The notes under the pieces are model-generated. The model saw nothing but the letters and a program-made list of their open reading frames with translations. It was not told the origin of the DNA and searched no databases. The translations under genes and the position numbers were made by a program. DNA of 64,000 bases from Gigantopelta aegis. Its lineage: Eukaryota > Mollusca > Gastropoda > Neomphalida > Peltospiridae. Location of the stretch: positions 65,987,478 through 66,051,477 of the forward strand of contig NC_054702.1 of the NCBI RefSeq assembly GCF_016097555.1. The letters run 5' to 3'. The first letter of the stretch is position 1. Each line of letters starts with the position of its first letter. Of the stretch, positions 28,414 to 41,400 are shown one piece after another.

Positions 28414-29446
28414 ATAACTTTTTTTTTGAGAGGCAAATATTTAGATAAAGATTGCATCTATTAAATACAGATGTGACAAGGACATTATTTTGCCAATTTG
28501 TGGAATTGAAGAACAGTAGCCAATTTACCAGTGCTATAGAGAAAATATTAGCCATGTGGAAGATTGGAGAAGAAAACTGTTGAATAAAACTAGCATAAAT
28601 CTTTCTGTTTTATTTCAATAGTTTTTCATGTAAATACTATAATTTCTGTTTTTAACTGACTAAAGCAAAATAATTTCCAGCGTGTTCTGTGAGAGATCAC
28701 AATTTATTGAGATCAGTGAAACTGAAATGAGCATTTACACTAGATCAAGTGTAGGATCTGTTTTAAAGTGTATCCAGTGCTTACTTGGAGATATGCACAG
28801 TAGTTTGTTGGCTTGTTTCTAAAAATATCTCTGACAAAACATCCAAATAAAAATTATTAACAACTCATTTTAAATAAAAATATATTTTTAAAGTCAATAA
28901 ATGCTACAATATGACTAGGTTTAGTCTTTCGGGATGAGACTCTTTGAGCAGTCATTTTTTAAAAGGTATTCCATGAAATTAATTTAATTTAAATAATAAA
29001 TCAAATAATTTTCCAGAATTTAAATAAATTGTTTAGTGATACTATTTATCAGGGAATTAATGGACATTGTGAAATGTTAATGGAATTTGATGAACAGGTC
29101 AAATGAGCAATGTCGGTCAAATCTGATTGTACAAAGTTTTCCACAATAATCTCAAGTATTTGATTTCATTATTTGCTTTAGACACCTCCATCTAAAGATC
29201 CAAATGTTATTTTTGTGCGAGAGTGAATCCTAGAATGATATTCAGAATGTAAGGCTTTTAAAAAAACGTGATGCATTGCTGTTTGTCTCGATGGCTGCAG
29301 TGGCACAACTTATAGTTCAGAAAGCATCCATCTGTGCAGAGAAGTCTTGTGCAGTTTTCACTGCTACATAAGATGATTCAGTGGTCTTCTGGCCACTTGC
29401 ATTCACTCAACACACATACACAAATATATTAACTATACACACTTGT
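28414..29446. other. AT-rich stretch downstream of PPP5C
   Basis: No exon or repeat family recognised. Part is expected to be PPP5C 3' UTR, since its stop codon is at 29447-29449. Confidence 0.45.
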
Positions 29447-32400
29447 TTAAAACAATCCAAATAGAGAGTTGGCAAATGCCATCGGCTTCACATTCGGATG
29501 TGGCTGAAATGGGGAAAAAGAACCATTAATGCATTAAATAAAAATGTAAAAAAGGCTGTAAAACAATGACTGTCATGAATGAAGAGACAAGTACTGGGAT
29601 GTGGAATCAAACAGCAAAGTGGTGATAGATAAGGTGCTATCAGAATAGAAAGAAAACGATGGACAAGAGAACACGGCAAATGATGCAAGTGGGGTAAAAA
29701 GAAATTGGTACATTAAAACAAATAATTCATATGGTGTTTCGTTGAATTTTCAAAGCATTTTTGGTGAATCATAGTTTATTTCCTTTTTAATTCAAATTTC
29801 CTATATTCAGAATCATGTTGGGGAGGGGCTTCTTGCCAATCTACAAAGCTAAAGTACCTAGTAAATGCCATTATTATCCACACGGTTAAACATAACCAAG
29901 TTAATAACAATCATACGAAGCACACATGTAATATATAAGTGCGATGACGTAATTTTGGGATGCGACGTCATAACGACGTTTTCTCTATTCCTAGCTAAGA
30001 CTGTGCATGCGGAATATGACGTCATTTCGTAATCTCCTTCTAGTTGTGGTTGAAGCATTTTTAGACGGTCATAAAAAATAACAATAATTATACAGATAAT
30101 AAAGAAATTATTACTCGCTCTCGCTCGTGCATATAAAAAATCCTGACCCTCGTTTCGTAAAATCAGTACGACACACAAGCTCATATAATAATCTCTATTT
30201 CTCCACAAGTTAGTTCCAAATATTAATACTTTAAAAAACTATTTCCATCACTATGACACTAAAAAGAAAATGGTTCTTTAGCATACTTACCACTGCTTCA
30301 TATGTTGTATATTTTGGCCTGAGATTATCTCCCTTCATTGTAATGAAAGCACCTTTATTGCCCATGGTATCACTGGAAATAAGCACATAATGAAACAGGT
30401 TTGTTATTACAACATACTCACATCACATTTAACAAAACCATCATATATTAATAATAAGCTTGTTATTAAAAACATATATCTGAAAACGTGAGTATGATGA
30501 AAGGATAAAGGAAATAATTTGTGTGTAGTGGTACCTAATTTAATTGTTTGATACTTTTTAAAAATTTAAGCTAGTTGTAAATGATATTTTTTTCATTTTT
30601 TTCCAAACAGGATTGGATATACCACCATTCTCAGTGTATCAGTTAAAAATAATGGTTGGAATGCGAAAAGTCTTGCAAATGCATTGAAAGGTGTTGATTC
30701 TAATACATGATAAATTCGATGTATGTGGGTTATTGTCAAACCGTACATGTTGTGTACCATTAATAAAGATCACACACCTGATACAGACACTAAAAAGGCA
30801 TTAAATTCTAAGGGCTGTATCGGAATCACATGGGGATGGGGTTGGGGCAGGAAGCATTCTAATGATTACTTTATATCTAGTAGATGTGCCAATGAAATTT
30901 TATTTGAGGGGGAGCTATATCAAAAAAATATTGCTTCTACCCCCAAGTGATCAATGTTGGAACAGCCGCGAGGTCATTTTATTTCCACTAATACTGTACC
31001 AGTAGTTTGGAGCTGAGAAGACAGTTATGCACTTTCCGCCATGCATTTCCTCGTAACCTTCATTCTTGACTTCGTGGCTGCGGATCACGTAATCCAAGTT
31101 GTTCAGTTTGATGAAATTCTCCGTGACGTCAGGTCCGAACTGGACACCAACCCCTCGCTTACTGGTCGACCGGCCATTCTGGGGTTGAGGGTCGGACCAC
31201 AGCAACTCACACATGATTCCTGTAAATGTAATAGAAAATCACACTGTACTCCTTTTGAATTTTAATTCATTTCATTCAACAGAAGTGCATTTTATATCTT
31301 TTTGATCATATTACTGTTACAGTAGTGAATGACTAGATGGTTTTACTTTTGTGATATCCAGACAAATCTACCAGGTATGTTAACAAGAGGAACTCGCACA
31401 GGTCAGAGATCAGACTAAGTAAGGGGGGAAAAAGAAGTGTTTTCTTGATTGATTGGCAAGAATAGATTATGGAACAAGCTTGAGACCTTGCACCCAAAAC
31501 TGGGATTTTATAGTTTCAAATAAAAACATTTAACGTGTGAATCTGTTTCTTTTTTAGAGCAATAAAAATATTCTTATATAAATCTCTCTTGCTTTAACAA
31601 CAACTAGATGATACTTTTTAAAACCCATTAGTATCTGTGATGTGCTTAATCACCAGACATATAAACCATATTTTAGACACTTTAACCATGTTAATGTTTC
31701 TTAAAAACTCTCTTGTTGGGGGGGGGGGGGGGGGGGGGGGTCTAGTCAAATAATATATTTAAGAGAATTAATATTTCTTCAAAACACTGGTCTGTGATTT
31801 GTATGTACACTTTTATCACAAGCCTAACCAACAAAACCTGACAGAATGCACTATCAGACGACTGACCCGAGTCTGGGGGTTGGTGATTGCGGTCTACCTT
31901 CCTGAGATCATCCAGCGTGACCGTATCTTCGGAGAACAGTCCTCCGTGCATTACCTGTGGGGAACAAAATATCACACTGCATATTGAGCCTATGAATTTC
32001 AGATTTTTTAAAATATCATTGTGGCATATTCAGTCCATTCAAACACAAAAAACCCACAGATTACTTTATTTCCATATTGTTTTTAGGATGATGTAAAATC
32101 ATATTGTAAACAAGGAAGGAAGGAAATGTTTTATTTAACAACGCACTCAACACATTTTATTTACGGTTATATGGCGTCAGACATATGGTTATGGATACAC
32201 AGATATTGAGAGGAAACCCGCGGTCGCCACTTCATAGACTACTCTTTTCGATTAGCAGCAAGGGATCTTTTATATGCACCATCCCACAGACAGGATAGCA
32301 CATACCATGGCCTTTGTTACACCAGTTGTGGAGCACTGGCTGGAACAAGAAATAGCCCAATGGGTCCACCGACAGGGATCAATCCTAGACCGACCGTGCA

Positions 32401-35400
32401 TCAAACAAATGCTTTACCACTAGGCTATATCCCACCCCCAAATAAAGAAAAAAGCAAATAAAACCAGACTATGGCATTTGTCAGTCTAAATATAAATATT
32501 TTGCAGTTCCAGAGACATCTTACTTTCACTATTTATCTTCAACTGTTATGTGGGTTATTGTCACAGTACATGATGTGTATAAATGATGTGTACACAGGAT
32601 AAGAACAATCTACAAATGGCAAAAAAAGAGCAAATTTTGTAATTAGCTATTGGAGAATGTTTAAAACATGTGGCAGAATCTGCACACACACTTAAATGGA
32701 ATTACAGAGGCAATTTTGAAACCTATGTGAAAATTACCATCATAAAAAGTATGCATGCAAAGGTAAAATGGTATCAGAAATTTTGTTATATCAATAATAT
32801 TATTAATTAGGTATGAACTTTTACAAAGAACTATATATATATATTCCGATGTAATAAAAATATTTTTGGTACTGACCAAAACTTTGCCATTGATGCAGTG
32901 GGAAAGCGGTAACCAGTTGAAGACTTCTGTGAAGAGGGAACACATCTGAGAGGTAAATGTGATGCAGGTTAAGGTAAACACAAATATCAAGCATAGGAGT
33001 CAGAACTCCACTGTAAGTGAACCCGTGAAAATGGACACTATAAGTTTATTCAATAAAAAAACCTGTAACACATTCGGATATAGTTACAACAGTCTGTTAC
33101 ATTGATATGGGGAACTGCCCTTAAAAAATAAGAGTTGAGCGCATTTCCATTACCTTTACTTTTCAGATGTACCTGCATTTTAAAAAATATGAAAAATAAA
33201 TTTTGTGCCATCAGAAACAGCTGGATGACTAGAAACACTTCAGATGTATGGAAATGGATAATCTAAACAATAAGATCTAAGTAATGTCTGATATCAATTA
33301 TTAAAAACAGGTCAACTAATAAAAGATACAACATAGTGTTTAAAAACTAGGGTCTGTCACTTTAAGACAAAATATCTTAACCGATTCCGTCAACTAGTTT
33401 TAACTAGGCAACAAAAAATTGTTTATTTTGTTTGAATACTTGAGCCCATCAAATTAAAACTTCATCCTGAAGTCCTACTAAGCAGCAAATAAGATTATTA
33501 ACAGTTAAATACAGAAAGTTATACAATTAAATCTGCAAGCATTGTTTATCAGTGAAAAAGCATTTGTAATTTAATACTGTGATAGCAAGGTTATAATTTT
33601 AAAAATCTGCAATGAAAATTATGTATATAAATTTTGCAACTTGAGGTTGTGTGTGAATGACAAAAACCTTTTTATTTCCCCCAATTTACAGTACTGAAAC
33701 AGAATATGCATGCATAAAAATATATTCACAAAAATGAAGGAACATAAAATTATATTACAAAAAATAAATAAATAAAATGTATCTTTCTCTATGTGCATCA
33801 TTTTCTAAATGTGTGCAAAGGGAACATCTAATGGTGAAAGGATATTTGGATTTAACTTCTCCCTCAAAACCATACATTTGATTCATTAAAGCACTTTCAT
33901 GGTTGCCTATAAAAAGAAAGAACAAATAAATTAGTTATGGCAATTTTTAGGAGTCATGACTGGTTATAGCAACTGAGGTTTTTTTTACTAAGGTTAACCC
34001 AAATGATAAGTCAAATGAACAAAAGTCATGGATTTTAAAAACAGTTCCAAGGGAATAAACCATATACAACAGAGAGAAAACAAAATTAGCTAACAAAACT
34101 GGCCATTGCACAACCAGAAAATTATATAACTTAATTCTTAATGCGAATGGTAGTTATTCCTTTAAGTTTATATGTTATGAATAGAAAATATAACACAAAA
34201 TTATCAATTATTTGTGAATTTTGTGCATTATACATGTTTGCACCATAATCATAATTCAGTCCACCTTGATTTTTGCTTAATTACATAACAGAAATATTTC
34301 TGATCATTGAACATACTGTCTAGGTGTGGTACATGTAACACAATATTTAACTTACCTCGGGACATGAAGAAGTGGTCTGGGTACAACAGTTTAAAGCTAA
34401 ATAACGTAAATATACACTCTACAGAAAAGGATCCTCGATCCACAAAATCACCATTAAATAACTGGATGACATTAAGGATAATGAATGTAGAAAAGAAGAA
34501 ACAATATAAAAGATTTTTAAAAGATAAACAAATTCAATACTAATAAATTAAGCTAATAAAAAAGCTAATAACAATGATATGTCTTACTATTCACTGAAGA
34601 AAAAAAAAAGAAATAAAAACAATTAACAATTTTTGAGAAGACAACCACTGGACATTATAACTGTAACCATCTGTCAATATTCCTGACTGTCCTTATCCTG
34701 CCTTCCTAAGTATCCAGTTAATGTTAGGCCATAATAAAATAAACCATGGATTTTCATCCCCACTCGCTACAAAGACAAAAATCCAGCTCCGATTTTTGAT
34801 TGGCTAAAAAAAATAAGGTTGATCCTTTACATGATGCTCAAAATGTCCTGAAAATAAAAAATAAAATTTCACTTCCATTTCGAAAAACCACTGTTGGCAA
34901 AAACTGTTTAAATCCAGCATTTGTTTTATTTATGGCTTTACATACAGCTGTTTTATAATGCTTAATAACTACTGGCTTAATTTAGACTACCAAAAATTAC
35001 CAGTGAATCAAATCTAATGAAAATTTTCCGATTGTTAGCTAAAAATACAAACCCCAACATGCACCAAAGCTGACCACATGTGGGCTAAAAGTTTATTTTT
35101 ATTTTACCAATGCTACAGTGGCTACAAAAGTGTTTATGGGGGCACCTTTACTTTGCCACTTGATAGTGACCCTAATAGAAATGCTGAGAACAATCAAATG
35201 TTTTTCCCAAACATTTTGTTAGCTGGCTACAATGCAGTGAAATGCATGACAACAGAAACTTAGACAAGTGATCATGTATACACCAAGGATACATATGGAT
35301 TGTCTTCTGAAGGCAGGCCGTTCAGCTTGAATATATTCATCAGGTCATAAAACTGGCCATGAATATCACCACACACTGTGAATTTCTTGCCCTGTATAAT

Positions 35401-38400
35401 AATTGTAAAAAAAGAAAAAATCATAACTGCACTAATCTGTTGAGCTCAGATTGCTTCCCACACAACAAAAAGAAATTTCGAGCCTTGATCTTTGTAATAC
35501 AAATTTATTTACAATTGGATTTCCTCCCCCCATTTTGTCCCATCTTGAATATACCATAAAAAGTCAAATAGCAAAAGTTGTGTGTTTTTTGCCCTATGAG
35601 ATCTCTGAGAAGTTGATATAGGTGACATGGTTACAATCTGGTATGTGGAATCTGTGTGAATGTAATGGGTTTTTTTTACAATTTATGTCCGAACAAAATG
35701 TGGGGAAAATATAAAGGCAATTAAAGTCATGAGAGTAATTTATCACAGTTGCCATCTATGTGGTTCTGACTTAATGTCTGTGATACTGGATGTGTCTTGT
35801 CAATGGACAGGCATGTATTGAAACTTGTGTAAGGCTGCAATCAGTATACAGGTTTTTGTTGCAAGCACCCCCACAGATGGTTTGACAAAAAAGCAGTTAT
35901 TGATGACAAAGTGGTAAAAAAAGATTGTTGCAGCAACACTCAAGGCTGAATGATAAGAGCAGAATATTTGGATGACATAAGTAAAGTTCTCACCGCCGGG
36001 ACCGTGATATCTATCATTGAGGGTTGATCCATGAAGAGTTTCTTCACATCAATAAGAATCTGAAATAAAACATGTATAACAAACTTAAAACTTGAAAAAT
36101 AATATAGTATTTATTTTTTGCATACCACACAGATACATCATGAATGTCAGAAATTATACTATCAATTCATAAATGAACTTCTGCATTTTAACAAAGGTCT
36201 TAATAATAATATGCAGAGTAGTATAATATGGTTAAAGAGGATGGATTTAGCTCAGTAGGTAGAGTGCTCACCTGAGGTGACTGGGTCATAAGATCGAACT
36301 TTTAATTTCAATTCCCTAACACATCCCACCCCACCATTGTATCTGTAGGAAAAATGCACATAAAAGATTCCTTGTTACCAAATGTCTGACATCCAATAGC
36401 CGATAATTAATTAAACACCAGGCTTTGATGTGAAAACAATTGAGGGGAGCGATTTAATGTCAAATTATTTTTGTGCTTATATCCAATTAAGGTTCAAGCA
36501 CGCTGTCCTGGACACACACCTCAGCTATCTGGGCTGTCTGTACAGCACATTAGTGAAAGAGAAGAGGGTGTAGTGGCCTTACACCTACCCAATGAGCCCT
36601 TAATAACTCACTCTGGGTTGGAGCCGGTACCGGGCTGCGAACTTTGTACTTCCAGCCTGTAGTCCGATGGCTTAACCACTGCACCACTGAGGCTGGTGAG
36701 GGGAGTGATTAATTACTCTTAGATTATGAAGAACCATTTAAGATATTACCATTTTGAGACCATATAAATTCACATGCTAAGAGCAGCTAAAAATTACTCT
36801 CCTTGAACTAGATTTATAGGAGTGGTGAGGTCTGACATGTTCTCTAGTGGTGCCGTTAAACAAAACAAACTTTAACTTTTAACTTCATAATATTTTGATT
36901 AAATAAAAATTCTGCAGAATTTAATGCTCACCTACCACACACTGGTCTGGTGTAAGCCATGACTCAAGCTTTTTCTACTCTTATAACTGTTCACTTTTCA
37001 TTGATTTGGTGGGTTTTTTTACCTGATATGCATGTTTCTTGTGTATTTTTTTCTGATGCTTGAAGGTTTCCATGAGTTCTGTGACAAATGTCTCTGTGAC
37101 CATGCCATCTATTAGATGAGGTCCTGAATATTCATCTTCAATATCTGAAAAAAGGTAATACCTTGTGAAGAGTACACTGAGACAAGACGTCTACAACATG
37201 TTGTCACTGTCATGAAGCAGCTGATGATTTATTTAACCTTCTGACATCACACCAGTCAACATACTGTACACTGTATACAGTGCATTCCCAAATTTATATT
37301 TCCCGTCGTTTTGCACACGACACTCACCGGAAAGACTTGTATAACAGGAAAAAGAAGTCAACCCTAGCCTCCTGCATCTTTAGGTTTTTGTTTTCTTTGG
37401 AAAATAACTTGTAATTTTGAGTTGGTTTTCGACAAGTATTTGCATTTGACAACAATGGCGGCACGTCGCAGAAATTTTAAGGGCTCAATAGCTGATTGTG
37501 ACAGCTAATTTGATATAAATTTGATCATTTTACCAACAACAAAAATCACCAAATATTGGGATATGAATCGTAGTTTGTTTTCTTTTTAAATTCTGGTCAG
37601 AAAACCACTGCTATCGGGAATAATAGACATAAATACTGGACAGCTGGCCACAAATGCCGGTAAGTAAATGCTACTTTTTATAACTTTTTTGCCTAATTTT
37701 AGTCAACATTAACCGTCTTAAAATATAAAAATTATAAAAATCCACGAAAATAACTTACTGATTCAGATATGAACTTTATTTTATGTATTTATAAAACATT
37801 TAGGTGAATATATGCGAGTAAATATTATAAACTTGTACCCACTCAATGTGGTGTTTGTCAAAAATTAATCCAGTAGTCTAAATGTTAAAAAAGCAATGAG
37901 TATGTACATTATTTCAAATATGATGTAACAACAATTGCTATTCTACAATTTGCCACCTCACTTAACTGCCAATCAATCAAGATTTATTTTGTCAACAATG
38001 AGGTCTTCACAAGGGATACAATTCTGATTACTTTGAGAAAAACAATATTTTATAAATTTGAACTACTGATCAATATGCGACTGTTAAAGTCTGCATTAGT
38101 TCTGGCTTCCATTCTTCTTTTAAAATGTTCTTGTTTTTCGTAGTTTACTTCGGTTTAGCGCCAGTTGAAGTTTCATACATCTGTCAAATACTTACCCATG
38201 TGATCCAAGTCCAACGTATCTGCTATAGAGGAAGTGTCGTCGACAGCAATAGCTTTCTCAAAAGCCATTCTCTTTATTATTTTATTGCATTCAGTGAATT
38301 TGGATCGTGCATCTTTGTCATTGGGTTTCACCTTCACAACCTAATCCAATAGAAAATGAAAGACACTTTAATAAGCATACAAAGACCATAAAATACACAA

Positions 38401-41400
38401 CTTTTATTAGATATATTTTAGAATTAATTGAAGAACATGACTTATTTTTTTCATTTATAATTTTGAGTGTAACAATTAGAAAACGTGTAAAATAAATTTA
38501 AATAAACAAGCTGAAATTGACAACAGCAACCACATGCTGAATAAAATAAATACAAATCACAAAACTGGTGGGGGTAGTTGGGATAATTATCCCCTCCCCC
38601 AAAAACCCACAACCAAAACCAATAAAGTATTTGGAAATAGTGCAAGCTGTCAAACGTTTATTTTGAAAAAAAAATGAAAAAAAAAGAATCATTATACAAA
38701 ACAAGCATTTCGAGAGTACTGCTAAAGCAATACATGTCCCCTACCTGGCCCAATAATTTTTTGTATCTCCTAAATTCAAGGGCCATAACTCTGAAAAGTG
38801 GGTAAATCACCATGAAACTTCAACCTGATCTGTTAAGCTACGTACAAATGATAAAGGTATATATAAAATTTCATTTTGGTATCTCCAGGCATGGCAAAAG
38901 TCTGGAAAACAAATTTTCATATCTTCTAAGATCAAGGGCCATTGAAAATGGGTAAATCCCCATAAAAGTCAAACCTGATCTGTAATAGTATGTGATAAAC
39001 CTATACACAAAATTTTAGCTCAATATCTAAAGGTCTTCTGGAAAAAAAGGTCCGGAAAACAAATTTTCACATCTCCTAAGTTCAAGGGCCATAACTCTGT
39101 CAAAAATGGGTAAATCGTCATAAAAGTCAAATTTGATATGTAACAGTACATGATGAAGCTATACACAAAATGTCAGTTCAATATCTCAAAGCCTTCTAAA
39201 AAAACAACATCCGGAAAACATATGTGGGATAGATGAACAGACAAACAGATGGACGGAGATGAAACCTATAGTCTCTTCCGGTTGGTATTTGTTTTAACAT
39301 TCAGTATGTTTCAATTACTAACAGCATCAAAGTCCTTCAGTGCAAGCTTGAACTTTCCAAGCGCCATATTAGCTGATGCTCGTCTGTAGTAGGCCTGCAA
39401 CAAAAAATAAAAATATTGTATGTAAGCATTCTAAATCGTAAAATAAAACAATGAATTTCAAGTAATATTTAACACTAAAAATGTCATGTAATCTTAATTC
39501 TTGTTTTCTTTAAACTAATTCACAGTGCTCCCTTAATAAAATCACGAACGAGATAAAATGTAAGAGATTCTGTAGATAATTCTTAATCCATCAACATATA
39601 ATGTTATTAGACTTTAATAAACATTGAAGAATTACATTACCTTAATGTAGTTTCTGTCAAGCGCTAATGCTTTTGTAGCATCTTCCAGGGCATAACCATA
39701 CAACTCTATCTTCAGGTAGGCAAAACTTCGGTTGCCATAATATGCTGCCACATAAGGGTTCAGACCAATTGCTTCTGTGTAGAATGCTATTGCTTGATTG
39801 TAATCTTCCTCTGAAATGAAATCATGTATCAGTGCTACATTTGTAGGAAAGTTATATTTTCATTTCGACAGCAAAATGCTGAAAAAGCAGTCAGGATTTC
39901 ACTGGATGTCTCGATAAAATTCTGTAGAGATCAGCCAAAATAGCCAGTTACTAATTACATGGAAGTGATTAGAACATTTAGTATTTTGCTAATACAATTT
40001 TGTTTAAATTAACAACTTTTTAATATTTTTCAATAAAATACTGTACATGTATACAGAAAATTGGCTCATTCTAAATTATTTCTAGTGGAATACTATCTTA
40101 AAGGAATGATTAATCAAGGCTTTTGGACTGGCATGCAGATATTCAACAATATTTAATGCATATTATTGCTTTATATCAACAAATATATTAGTATATTTAA
40201 TTAATAAAATGGTGAACATGTGACGGCTATTACATATAACGAGCACAGCCATTTTGTTTCATCCCACAGAATGTGCTATCTAATGAGCAGGGTGTTACGT
40301 AACACTTAACACGTCACATCAGAAATTAGTTGTAGAACTGAAGAAACGAATATACAGGTTTGTTGATTTTTGCGGAATGGCAAAACAGGAATGCGTCACA
40401 ATGTTCTGTAATAATATCCATCCTAATAAGCGAACAATGAGAATTTATTTTCCAATCCAAAATAACTGGCTACAAAACAACTCAAAATAACTGTCCAACA
40501 ATATATCATGTTTAGTCCATGCATTAAGCTTAGGACTGTATATTTGAGAAACCTACACTGAATTGATAAACTGACTGTTTACTTAAAGGGTCTATTCTGC
40601 CTCCACCTACAGGTGATTCCTGATTGGCAGGTGTATATTTGGTAGATTATCAGACAAAGCAATTGCTGCCATCTTGACACAAAATGAATACATAGGGCCT
40701 ACCGGTATTATTAACATCACAGGGTATTGTGATTCAATTTTACCAATCTGATGCATTATGACATGTCCTAATAGTAGTCTTTGTTTAATGATATGGAGAA
40801 AGAAAGAAAGAAAGAAAGAAAGAAATGTTTTATTTAACGACGCACCCAACACATTTTATTTACGGTTATATGGCGTCAGACATATGGTTAAGGACGACAC
40901 GGATTTTGAGAGGAAACCCGCTGTCGCCACTACATGGGCTACTCTTTCCGATTAGCCGCAAGGGATCTTTTATTTGGGCTTCCCACAGGCAGGATAGCAC
41001 AAACCGTGGCCTTTGTTGAACCAGTTATGAATCACTGGTCGGTGTAAGTGGTTTACACCTACCCATTGAGCCTCGCAGAGCACTCACTCAGGGTTTGGAG
41101 TCGTTATCTGGATTAAAAATCCCATGCCTCGACTGTGATCCGAACCCAGTACCTACCAGCCTGTAGACCGATGGCCTAACCATGACGCCACCTAGGCCAG
41201 TGATATGGAGAAAATGTAGACACTTGTGATAATTAGGATGTAGTACTAGATCAGGACCCATGTCACCATACTGCTAAAGAAAATTAAAGCATTCTTCAAT
41301 CAGGGCTTCTAGAAAAAAATTAAATCCACTTGCCATGGGATCAGTGATTTAAAAATTTACAAGCTAAGATTAAAAATTCACTAGCCCTACTTTACTTTTA

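Noticed and set aside
29858-30208. Minus-strand frame of 116 codons between PPP5C exons 13 and 14
   Set aside because: It lies wholly inside an intron, is not needed for the PP5 protein and resembles nothing known. The CRE-like sites in it are reported separately.
32945-33906. GT-AG splicing for PPP5C intron 9 (acceptor ctctcag before ATGTGT)
   Set aside because: No donor in matching phase exists without losing 8 conserved residues. The U12 AT-AC solution restores them exactly.
36236-36310. Possible functional tRNA gene (ttagctcagtaggtagagtg)
   Set aside because: The B box is degenerate and the segment continues into a SINE core and tail.
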